Source of the DNA: Emcibacteraceae bacterium
GTDB lineage: Bacteria; Pseudomonadota; Alphaproteobacteria; Sphingomonadales; Emcibacteraceae
Assembly: GCA_028281625.1 (NCBI GenBank)
Contig: JANQJN010000034.1
Location: 1-46,047, forward strand
DNA: 46,047 nucleotides
Reading direction: 5' to 3'
Under the pieces are notes generated by a model. That model was not told where the DNA came from. It saw only the letters and a program-made list of their open reading frames with translations, and did not search any database. Position 1 is the first letter of the stretch. Each line of letters begins with the position of its first letter. This document shows, piece by piece, positions 1 to 6,883 of the stretch. Position numbers and translations under genes: made by a program.

Positions 1-1
1 C

Positions 2-985
2 TATCTAATCTGGAAATTAACGAACGGAACATCCCACAAAACCGACGCCACCAACGCATCCCGCACCATGCTTTACAATATCCGCGAAGGGCATTGGGAC
101 GCTGAAATCTGCGAAATACTTGATATTCCAATGGAAATTCTGCCAGAGGTAATGGACTGCCCGGCTGATTTTGGGGAAACCAGTCTTTTCGGGGGCAGTA
201 TTCCCATATTGGGTGTTGCGGGGGATCAGCAAGCGGCAACCATTGGGCAGGCTTGTTTTGAGCCAGGAATGATGAAATCCACCTATGGGACGGGCTGTTT
301 TGCGCTATTGAATACCGGAAATGAGCTTATATCGTCGCAAAATCGGCTTTTAAGCACCATTGCGTATCAGTTTGACGGAAAAGTAACATATGCGCTTGAA
401 GGGTCCATTTTCATCGCTGGTGCTGCTGTTCAATGGCTTAGAGACGGTCTTGGCATCATAGATTATGCCCGTGAAATGGACGCACTCGCTGAAAAAGCGG
501 ATGTTAATCACAAATTATACCTTGTACCGGCGTTTACAGGGCTTGGTGCTCCCTATTGGGATCCAGACGCCCGTGGGGCCATATATGGGCTTACACGCGG
601 CAGTGGACCTGCGGATTTTGCTCGTGCAACCCTTGAAAGCGTGGGATATCAGACCCGTGACCTGCTGGAATCCATGAAAAGTGATATCCCTCACCCACTT
701 AATGCCAGCCTGCGTGTTGATGGTGGCATGACGGCATCAAATTGGACTATGCAGTTCTTAAGTGATATAATGGATGTGTCCATTGATCGACCGGTGGTTA
801 CGGAAACGACGGCGCTGGGGGTGGCGTGGCTGGCAGGGATGCGGGCAGGCATATATCCTGATCAGGCAGGGTTTTCAGAAAACTGGGCACTGGAACAGCG
901 ATTTGAGCCCAATATGCCAACAAAGATCCGTGATGAGTATTATAAAGGCTGGCATAAAGCCGTCACAAGAACGCTCACAAATTAA
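2..985 (+). CDS. glpK: Glycerol kinase, C-terminal part (5' end outside the window)
   Basis: Phosphorylates glycerol with ATP to sn-glycerol 3-phosphate in the cytoplasm. The frame is open from base 2, giving 327 residues of a family of about 500, so roughly the first third is cut off by the window edge; the ATG at 68 is internal. Family signatures are visible: NASRTM near the start, the phosphate-binding YGTGCF, the [15 protein letters not shown] stretch, the [15 protein letters not shown] motif and the adenosine-binding DGGMTASNW. The closest functional partners in the window are glpQ, glpT and glpD some 30 kb away on the other strand, so the glycerol 3-phosphate pathway is present but split over two loci. 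No clear terminator follows. Confidence 0.96.
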   Translation, partial: YLIWKLTNGTSHKTDATNASRTMLYNIREGHWDAEICEILDIPMEILPEVMDCPADFGETSLFGGSIPILGVAGDQQAATIGQACFEPGMMKSTYGTGCFALLNTGNELISSQNRLLSTIAYQFDGKVTYALEGSIFIAGAAVQWLRDGLGIIDYAREMDALAEKADVNHKLYLVPAFTGLGAPYWDPDARGAIYGLTRGSGPADFARATLESVGYQTRDLLESMKSDIPHPLNASLRVDGGMTASNWTMQFLSDIMDVSIDRPVVTETTALGVAWLAGMRAGIYPDQAGFSENWALEQRFEPNMPTKIRDEYYKGWHKAVTRTLTN

Positions 986-1096
986 CAAACTTCGGACAAA
1001 ATACCGTCATATTGCTGTTCATAATCGGTCGATAGGAACAATTTTAATAAAATTATTCCACTTTGATGGAGAAGACTTTGTGACGGGAGTAGTATA

Positions 1097-2230
1097 ATGA
1101 AAAAGTTATTCTTAGGCAGTATATCTGCAATCGCGTTAATCGGAACACAAACACATGCACAGGAGGGCAACTGGTACGCCGGTGTCGATGGATATGTCAG
1201 TTTTCTGGGTAGTGAATCTGCAACGCGCGCTGATCTTAATGTCCTTAATGCCTATAATACGGGCGGCGGCTTTGCTGGCTTGCTCGGCTATGATTTTGGG
1301 ACCTTGCGCCTGGAAGGCGAACTGGGCAAGCACTATAATAATCTGGAGCGCCTAGCGGTAACCACCGATGCCACCCTGGGCCTGGCCAGTGGAACCGCCA
1401 CAGGCGGGCGTACCCATTCGACCCACTATATGTTTAATGCAGTGATTGACCTGGACGAGCTTTCCGGTGATATGGCGTTTGAGCCCTTCATTGGTGGTGG
1501 GCTTGGTGTTGCTACAGTGAAACTACAGCAGTTGGCTGTTGCGGCTGCACCGGCTTATGTGAACGCCTCTGATGATGCGCTTGCCTATCAGCTATTTGCC
1601 GGTGTGAGAACCGCACTGTCCGACAATGTGGATCTGTCGCTCAAGTACCGCTATATGGATACCAATGACGGGGATCCCCTGGATCGTTTGGGCAACAGTT
1701 TCAAATCAAGTTATAATGTTCACGATGTTGGATTGGGCCTGACTTACAAATTTGGTGCCGTAAAACGCGATGAAGTTGCCAAGGCTCCGCAACCGGTGGC
1801 AATTGAACCGCGGCCAGCACCTGAACCACGGCCTGATCCCGCACCTGTTGCGGAAATCGCACCAGCGGCGCCCCCTCCTCCGCCACCACCGATGATCAAT
1901 AAAGGTCCTTACTCTATTTATTTTGAATGGGATAGTGCCTTTGTGGATATGGACGCCCGTGAAGTGATCCGCCAGGCGATCATTGAAAGTGGCAAGATTG
2001 AGCAAGTCACCATTCAGGTGGATGGTCATGCGGACAGATCAGGGCCTAATGGTTATAACGATAATTTATCCTTTGAACGCGCCACTGCCGTCAAAGAAGC
2101 CATGATTGCAAACGGTGTTGACGAAGATATGATTATGATCGAAGGTCACGGCGAGCGCATGCCAGAAGTGATGACCGATGATGGTGTGCGTGAACGGCAA
2201 AACCGCAGAGTGACGATCATTCTGAATTAA
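1097..2230 (+). CDS. OmpA-family outer membrane protein
   Basis: A 377-residue envelope protein tethering outer membrane to peptidoglycan. An N-terminal signal peptide (cleavage near THA-QE, residue 21) is followed by an outer-membrane beta-barrel domain with alternating aromatic/Gly-rich strands to about residue 225, a Pro-rich linker containing seven consecutive prolines around residue 260, and a C-terminal OmpA-like peptidoglycan-binding domain of about 110 residues. That domain keeps the GHADRSG, LSFERATAV and RQNRRV motifs that contact diaminopimelate. A GGGAG ribosome site lies about 8 bases ahead of the ATG. The gene is monocistronic, separated from glpK by 111 bases and closed by a hairpin terminator. 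The exact porin or structural role is not evident. Confidence 0.93.
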   Translation: MKKLFLGSISAIALIGTQTHAQEGNWYAGVDGYVSFLGSESATRADLNVLNAYNTGGGFAGLLGYDFGTLRLEGELGKHYNNLERLAVTTDATLGLASGTATGGRTHSTHYMFNAVIDLDELSGDMAFEPFIGGGLGVATVKLQQLAVAAAPAYVNASDDALAYQLFAGVRTALSDNVDLSLKYRYMDTNDGDPLDRLGNSFKSSYNVHDVGLGLTYKFGAVKRDEVAKAPQPVAIEPRPAPEPRPDPAPVAEIAPAAPPPPPPPMINKGPYSIYFEWDSAFVDMDAREVIRQAIIESGKIEQVTIQVDGHADRSGPNGYNDNLSFERATAVKEAMIANGVDEDMIMIEGHGERMPEVMTDDGVRERQNRRVTIILN

Positions 2231-2262
2231 CAAAAACGAGATAAAAGAGAACGAGATAAAAG

Positions 2263-2293
2263 AAAAAAGGCGCTGAAATCAGCGCCTTTTTTT
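2263..2293. terminator. Bidirectional intrinsic terminator
   Basis: The inverted repeat GGCGCTGA (2269-2276) / TCAGCGCC (2279-2286) has six A's on its left and seven T's on its right, so it can terminate both the plus-strand OmpA gene and the minus-strand toroid gene. The T tract runs into the stop codon (2292-2294) of the minus-strand gene. Confidence 0.88.
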
Positions 2294-2894
2294 ATTTAAG
2301 GGTCTCGCCTTTGATTTCCGCTTCAAGCATGTTGGAATCGATAAAGAATTTTGCCGCCCAGTTGAGATACTCAAATCGGCCATATAGGCCGTCGATCGGG
2401 TATGATCCTTTAACGCCACCGATCATGGCATCATTTTCCCCCTCCAGGCGGACAGTACAACGGACAAATTCATTCAGTTTTGATCCGGTTTCAAGATATT
2501 TCTCGTCGCCAGTTTCCTTGTATATCAAAAGTAGTGAGTGCGCGATTTGTACAGCACCTGTCAGACACACCCATTTAACGGCCGGGGTCCAGTCCTTATA
2601 CCAACGGCCCGGAAGATAGCCATCGCTGCGTGTTACATCAATGATCGCGTCCGCAAAGTTCATTGCACTTGCCAGCAGCGCTTCGTCACGGGAATACAGA
2701 AATCCTTCCACAATCCCACGGGTCACATAACCAAGTGTATGAGTTAGCGGCTGGTCCGGTTTATCAAGGCAGCAATCGGCAAACCAGCCGTTTTCCTGCT
2801 GCTTTGTAATCGCCCAGCGGATATTTTTCAGGGCGGCATCACCATATGTGGTGTTGCCGGATACTTTGGCTGCTTCTAGTAGCCCCCACGACAC
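2292..2894 (-). CDS. C-terminal half of a split alpha/alpha-toroid (prenyltransferase/squalene-oxidase-repeat-like) protein
   Basis: A 200-residue frame starting at GTG (2894-2892), in the same frame as the upstream 199-residue ORF and separated from it only by TAG-GAA-ACT-CAT. Together they form one protein of about 400 residues built of helical hairpins with Gly/Trp turn motifs, here for example QENGWFAD and RSDGYLPGRW, as in terpene-cyclase-like or six-hairpin glycosidase folds. An AGGAA stretch six bases before the GTG could allow independent initiation. The gene ends inside the bidirectional terminator. Enzyme activity is unknown; such proteins occur in polysaccharide loci, and its neighbours are sugar-modifying genes. 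It may be a dead half-gene, a re-initiated second subunit, or the result of a sequencing error. Confidence 0.7.
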   Translation of the reverse strand: MSWGLLEAAKVSGNTTYGDAALKNIRWAITKQQENGWFADCCLDKPDQPLTHTLGYVTRGIVEGFLYSRDEALLASAMNFADAIIDVTRSDGYLPGRWYKDWTPAVKWVCLTGAVQIAHSLLLIYKETGDEKYLETGSKLNEFVRCTVRLEGENDAMIGGVKGSYPIDGLYGRFEYLNWAAKFFIDSNMLEAEIKGETLK

Positions 2895-2900
2895 ATGAGT

Positions 2901-2905
2901 TTCCT
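2901..2905 (-). promoter_or_regulatory. Shine-Dalgarno-like AGGAA overlapping the in-frame stop
   Basis: On the minus strand the sequence TAGGAAACTCATGTG contains the stop TAG (2906-2904), AGGAA (2905-2901) and, six bases on, an in-frame GTG (2894-2892). The G of TAG is shared by the stop codon and the putative ribosome site. Whether it is used is not known. Confidence 0.4.
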
Positions 2906-3503
2906 AGGCTTTTTCACCTTTTTCCGCGAAGGGCGTTGAAAATTTACGCCAACACCCGTCGTCATCCATGGTATCCACCAACCACTGCGCTGCGCGGTGC
3001 ATAGCGTTTCCATACCGGTCAAATTCCTTTACACCCGCCGCAAGTCCGATCAGGATTTGCCCGGTGTTAAAGGTCACAGGAACTGGTTCCTTTTCGATGC
3101 GACCCCCTTGGTAGGCACCGCTTTCAAGTTGAATTTTCTCACACCAGTCAAGAGCGATCATTGCGCTTTCGATATAGTCTTTGTTATCGAAATAATGTCC
3201 ACAATTGATCAGTGTTGGAATAATATATCCTGTGGTTTCCGGATAAGATGTCGCCCAACCCTTTTTAACGGAGAAGTCACGCGCGATCCCGCCATCGTGG
3301 CTGGCTGAATTTTTCTGCGCTCTTAGGATCCAGTCAAGCGCTGCTACAACAGTTGCCGCCTTCCCTGGGTCCGCCGGAAGGTCCCATTTATTGTCTTTTT
3401 TGACTTCCGCCTGCCCTTCCGGGATCAGCATGTTAAACTCTTCCCAGTCATTGTATTTTCTGATGATCGAGTCTGGTACGATCTTTTTAAGAAGCGCCTT
3501 CAT
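2904..3503 (-). CDS. N-terminal half of the split alpha/alpha-toroid protein
   Basis: A 199-residue ORF with no signal peptide, beginning MKALLKK and ending ...FAEKGEKA at a TAG. Helical-hairpin repeats with Gly-rich turns are visible (HDGGIARDF, ESGAYQGGR, DDDGCWRKF), matching the all-alpha toroid pattern that continues in frame in the next ORF after three codons. Reading through TAG gives a continuous ...EKA-x-ETHVSWGLLEAA segment. A tyrosine at x would fit my recollection of this family, so a TAT or TAC to TAG change is the simplest explanation. It is the last gene of the rfbD-aminotransferase-ATP-grasp operon, 19 bases after the ATP-grasp stop. On its own it would probably not fold into a closed toroid. 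Confidence 0.7.
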   Translation of the reverse strand: MKALLKKIVPDSIIRKYNDWEEFNMLIPEGQAEVKKDNKWDLPADPGKAATVVAALDWILRAQKNSASHDGGIARDFSVKKGWATSYPETTGYIIPTLINCGHYFDNKDYIESAMIALDWCEKIQLESGAYQGGRIEKEPVPVTFNTGQILIGLAAGVKEFDRYGNAMHRAAQWLVDTMDDDGCWRKFSTPFAEKGEKA

Positions 3504-3522
3504 GTTTTGACTGTGCCTTTTA

Positions 3523-4692
3523 TTATCTTTTTAATATATGCTTCAGCTTTGCGCACACTTTACCCCACAAATAATGGATAAATGGTAAAGGATCAGAAAT
3601 TCTTGCGATTGCTTCGACGCTTTTCATGCTTTTTTCAAGATCATCCTGCTCCTGGGTGGTCACAGTTTCCTTGGAATACCGATTTATGGGGTCAACCCGC
3701 CACAATATTCTTTCATTTGCAAGCGTTTGTTCTGGAAACGGAGCTCCTGTTTCCGCGCAGTATTGGGCGTAGACAAGATTGACACCATGAATGATCGCCA
3801 CTTCATGTTGAAGGTCGGTTCTGGAAACAGTTGGCTCAATCATAAGAAGCTCGCCAGTACGGCTATCCTTTTTAAATTCCATGCCGCCCATACCAACAAA
3901 CTCTGCTGCTTTGAAATATTTGCCCGTAGCGTGGCGCATCTCATCAAGAAGTTCATACGCACTGGTACAGCTTGCCGTACCACCAACATTTGGTGGCCAG
4001 GACCGAACTTTGCGACCGGGAAAGTCAGCAACCACATTGCCATCCTTATCAATATATTCGAGCAGAAAATAAATATCGCTGTCGGTTCCTTCAATCCATT
4101 CCTGGATCACCATGTTTGGAACTCGGTCACTGACTTCGGCATATATGTCCTTAATTTCATCCAAACTGTTGGTTTTATAGGCTTTTTTAATCTCATCACC
4201 AAATTCAGTGTTTTGTTCGGACGGTTTGAATATGCATGGAAAATTAAAATGCGCTGCGCCATCAATAAGCCCAGGCACGCTGACATTTAAAGTTCGCGGA
4301 TAACGAATGTTCGCTTTTTCCGCCATGGCGAGCACACCATTCTTGTTCATCAGATCCATCAGTGTTTTGTGATCTGGCATGATAAAGCGATATATATTGC
4401 TAAGTCTGTCCCGCTGCTTTGAAATTGTGCGAAGGCTTTTTTCCATGGTAACAAACAACACCGGATCATCATCAAGCGTTTTTCTAAGCCCGATCAGGTC
4501 TTCAATCAGTGCGTCCCCCTCCAGATCCCTGATTTTTACCTTTTTTGCTGAATTCGTTTTGCCGCTTGGTTTGTCAAAATCCTTGTCAACCGCAATGACC
4601 GGCACCCCCTCTTTATCAAGTGCACGGGCAACGCCAAGACCATTAATATCAAGACCGACGACAACGGCTGGAACATTGAGTTTCTTGGTCAT
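3523..4692 (-). CDS. ATP-grasp domain protein (carboxylate-amine/thiol ligase type)
   Basis: A 389-residue cytoplasmic protein. The N-terminus is a Rossmann-like pre-ATP-grasp domain (VVVGLDINGLGVARAL), followed by ATP-grasp elements: FPCIFKPSEQ with the ATP-binding Lys, VIQEWIEG for the adenine/ribose contacts, and a Mg-binding segment ending EPTVSRTD. The class couples ATP hydrolysis to ligation of a carboxylate to an amine or thiol through an acyl phosphate. The substrate cannot be read from sequence. The gene lies one base after the aminotransferase stop and 19 bases before the split toroid gene, so it is firmly in this operon. Attachment of an amino acid or carboxylate to an amino sugar is a reasonable inference but not shown. 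Confidence 0.8.
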   Translation of the reverse strand: MTKKLNVPAVVVGLDINGLGVARALDKEGVPVIAVDKDFDKPSGKTNSAKKVKIRDLEGDALIEDLIGLRKTLDDDPVLFVTMEKSLRTISKQRDRLSNIYRFIMPDHKTLMDLMNKNGVLAMAEKANIRYPRTLNVSVPGLIDGAAHFNFPCIFKPSEQNTEFGDEIKKAYKTNSLDEIKDIYAEVSDRVPNMVIQEWIEGTDSDIYFLLEYIDKDGNVVADFPGRKVRSWPPNVGGTASCTSAYELLDEMRHATGKYFKAAEFVGMGGMEFKKDSRTGELLMIEPTVSRTDLQHEVAIIHGVNLVYAQYCAETGAPFPEQTLANERILWRVDPINRYSKETVTTQEQDDLEKSMKSVEAIARISDPLPFIHYLWGKVCAKLKHILKR

Positions 4693-4693
4693 T

Positions 4694-5845
4694 CTAACTT
4701 ATCACTTTCTGAAAAACAGTTAATATGCTTCTAACGTCATGCTCAGTCATGCCAATAGTTGTTGGTAATTCAATCATATGATCAGCTATGGCATTTGCAT
4801 TTTCACTATTGGGGTATTCCTTTGTCCAATGAATGTCATAAGGACGGCGTGCCTGAATATTCTCTTGCTTCAGTGCCTGAAAAACGGTTTCAACGCTCAT
4901 ATTAGTCGGAATTTTAAAATTTAGTTTAATGATGTAATGCTCACTTATTTTCTGTACCAGCTCAATTCGAGGGAATTCGTTTGCTATTTTTTTGTACAAT
5001 TGCACTACATGTTTTTTGCCTTCAATAATTTTATCTAGCTTTTCATACTGACATAGCAATATGGCTGCATTTGTCGAGTTCATCCGGGACATGCCAACAA
5101 TTTGCGAAGTATCCGGACGCCTGAAAAATGTAGTAAAATAGTGCCGTATTGCACGAGTTTGATGCTCCCACAAATATACCCACACAAAAAAAATAAATTC
5201 GCCAATAGTATTTTTTGATTCCTGAAGTTCTTGGGCATACTTATGGGCAGACGCCACGAAATCAGGGTTATTTATGATTAACGCACCGCCGGAACTGCTC
5301 CGTCCTCCAACCATGGTTTTTGATTGGGCAAAACTATTTATTCCAAAATCCCCATATCCTCCCATATATCTGCCCCGGTACTTTATTTTTTGAATATGTG
5401 CTGAGTCGTCAATTACAAAAAACTTATGCTTTGCGCTTAACGCACAAATCGTTTCCATATCAAGTGGAAGTCCAAAACAATGTTCCGCGACAACAGCTAA
5501 AACATCATCAAAATTCTGTTGCTTCAGTTTATCAATTGATAAATTGAGATTCTCGTCCACATCGACAAGCCTGATCTCCAGCCCCTCCGCTTTGATCGCT
5601 TCAAATACAGCGTCACACGAAAAGGCGGGGACTATAACCTGTTTTCGATCCGGATTACTGCTTTTCATTACTTTTAGTGCGATGCGAATTGCGGTACGCC
5701 CACTATTCAAAAGAATAATGTTGTCTGAATGTGTTATGGATTTCAGCTTCGAGTGAAAGTTTTCTAGCGCTCCTCGCTTAGGAAAAAGAGCGGCGAAAAA
5801 TTCACCCATGCCCCAATAGGCGTATTGAATCTTGTAGTGTTGCAT
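4694..5845 (-). CDS. DegT/DnrJ/EryC1/StrS-family PLP aminotransferase
   Basis: A 383-residue PLP enzyme of the sugar aminotransferase family, which usually converts a keto sugar nucleotide to an amino sugar. Visible family features are LLNSGRTAIRIAL near the N-terminus, VVAEHCFGLPLDMETI, FVIDDSAH (the Asp that contacts the PLP ring nitrogen) and NSFAQSKTMVGGRSSSGGA carrying the presumed Schiff-base lysine. The Lys region departs from the common GEGG ending, so the substrate may be unusual. It starts five bases after rfbD and ends one base before the ATP-grasp gene. The sugar it acts on is unknown. Confidence 0.82.
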   Translation of the reverse strand: MQHYKIQYAYWGMGEFFAALFPKRGALENFHSKLKSITHSDNIILLNSGRTAIRIALKVMKSSNPDRKQVIVPAFSCDAVFEAIKAEGLEIRLVDVDENLNLSIDKLKQQNFDDVLAVVAEHCFGLPLDMETICALSAKHKFFVIDDSAHIQKIKYRGRYMGGYGDFGINSFAQSKTMVGGRSSSGGALIINNPDFVASAHKYAQELQESKNTIGEFIFFVWVYLWEHQTRAIRHYFTTFFRRPDTSQIVGMSRMNSTNAAILLCQYEKLDKIIEGKKHVVQLYKKIANEFPRIELVQKISEHYIIKLNFKIPTNMSVETVFQALKQENIQARRPYDIHWTKEYPNSENANAIADHMIELPTTIGMTEHDVRSILTVFQKVIS

Positions 5846-5850
5846 AAATT

Positions 5851-6714
5851 TCAGCGACCACGAATTATCTTTATTGTTGCTGCTTGCCAGTCACTGGCAT
5901 TAATACCACACAAATCCTTAATTTTTTTACAATCCATTACTGAATTTTTCGGCCGCTTTGAAACGGTGGGATATTCATCTGAAGTAATCCCTTTTACGAA
6001 TACGCGCCTTGGCAGTTTTCCTGCTTCAAACGCGATTTTGAATATAAACTTGGCAAAATCCATCCATGACGTGATCTGATTGCCGGTGAAATGGAAAATC
6101 TCATGCTCGATTTTGTCTTTATGCTCAATGATGGCGTAGATGGCATCGGCAATATCCCCGGCGTAGGTCGGTGCGCCCATCTGATCATAAACAATGTTTA
6201 GTTTTTGCTGCTGCGCACCTAAACCCAGCATGGTGATCAGAAAATTCTTGCCGTACTCACTAAACACCCAACTTGTGCGCACTATGGCGTATTTGGCACC
6301 AGTGCGTATAATGGCCTGCTCCCCTTCTGCCTTTGACTTACCGTAGATATTGATCGGATTGATTGGGTCCGTTTCCTTGTAAGGAAGGCTCGCTTCGCCA
6401 TCAAAAACATAGTCCGTTGAAATATGAATGAAAAAGGTGCCATTTTCACTACAGGCATTCGCAAGAAGCTTGGGGCCAAGCGCGTTTGCCGCACGGGCAT
6501 CTTCTTCTTCCACTTCGGCCTTGTCCACTGCGGTGTAGGCGGCAGCATTAATAAGAACGTCCGGAGAGTGTTCTTTAAAAGCACTCTCAATACTTTCAGC
6601 TGAAGTGATATCGAGTTTATCTGCGGACATGGGAATAAGCTCCATACCGGCCGGCGCGCGGTCTTGAAGCGAACGGCCCACTTGTCCATTAGCTCCGGTA
6701 ATCAGCACTTTCAT
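5851..6714 (-). CDS. rfbD: dTDP-4-dehydrorhamnose reductase
   Basis: Last step of dTDP-L-rhamnose synthesis: NAD(P)H-dependent reduction of dTDP-4-dehydro-L-rhamnose. At 287 residues it has the normal family length. The Rossmann motif GANGQVG lies at residues 7-13, with LINAAAYTAVDKAE, STDYVFDG and the catalytic Tyr/Lys in YGKSKAEGE. It is the first gene of a minus-strand operon with an aminotransferase, an ATP-grasp protein and the split toroid protein. rfbA, rfbB and rfbC are not in the window. Either they are elsewhere on the chromosome, or this is a related sugar-nucleotide reductase recruited for another deoxysugar. Confidence 0.88.
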   Translation of the reverse strand: MKVLITGANGQVGRSLQDRAPAGMELIPMSADKLDITSAESIESAFKEHSPDVLINAAAYTAVDKAEVEEEDARAANALGPKLLANACSENGTFFIHISTDYVFDGEASLPYKETDPINPINIYGKSKAEGEQAIIRTGAKYAIVRTSWVFSEYGKNFLITMLGLGAQQQKLNIVYDQMGAPTYAGDIADAIYAIIEHKDKIEHEIFHFTGNQITSWMDFAKFIFKIAFEAGKLPRRVFVKGITSDEYPTVSKRPKNSVMDCKKIKDLCGINASDWQAATIKIIRGR

Positions 6715-6883
6715 AAAAGTGTTTCCCTCACATTAATCCCTTTTGCACGAATACAAAAAATAACCACAATTTAAGGACAGACTGATTTTTATATGGTGCG
6801 TTTATATTATCATTATATTTATACTAGAATTAATGTTAATATTTAATAGAAAAAATTGTTCTCAGTAAGGTACGCCTGTAATT
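6715..6883. other. Divergent promoter region between rfbD operon and hydrolase operon
   Basis: 169 bases of very AT-rich DNA separate two divergently read operons, so both promoters must lie here. No confident -35/-10 pair, sigma-54 site or operator stands out. Confidence 0.5.

Noticed and set aside
1040..1054. Perfect palindrome AATTTTAATAAAATT upstream of the OmpA gene.
   Set aside because: It is purely A/T and such palindromes are expected by chance in AT-rich intergenic DNA.
2904..2906. TAG read as pyrrolysine or a programmed recoding signal.
   Set aside because: No pyrrolysine machinery is expected in alphaproteobacteria and no recoding stem is visible; a point mutation or restart is simpler.
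3727..4290. Long plus-strand frame opposite the ATP-grasp gene (187 residues), and similar ones opposite the S9, TPR and deacylase genes.
   Set aside because: They lie antisense to clear family members, show no domain signatures and no ribosome site; shadow frames.
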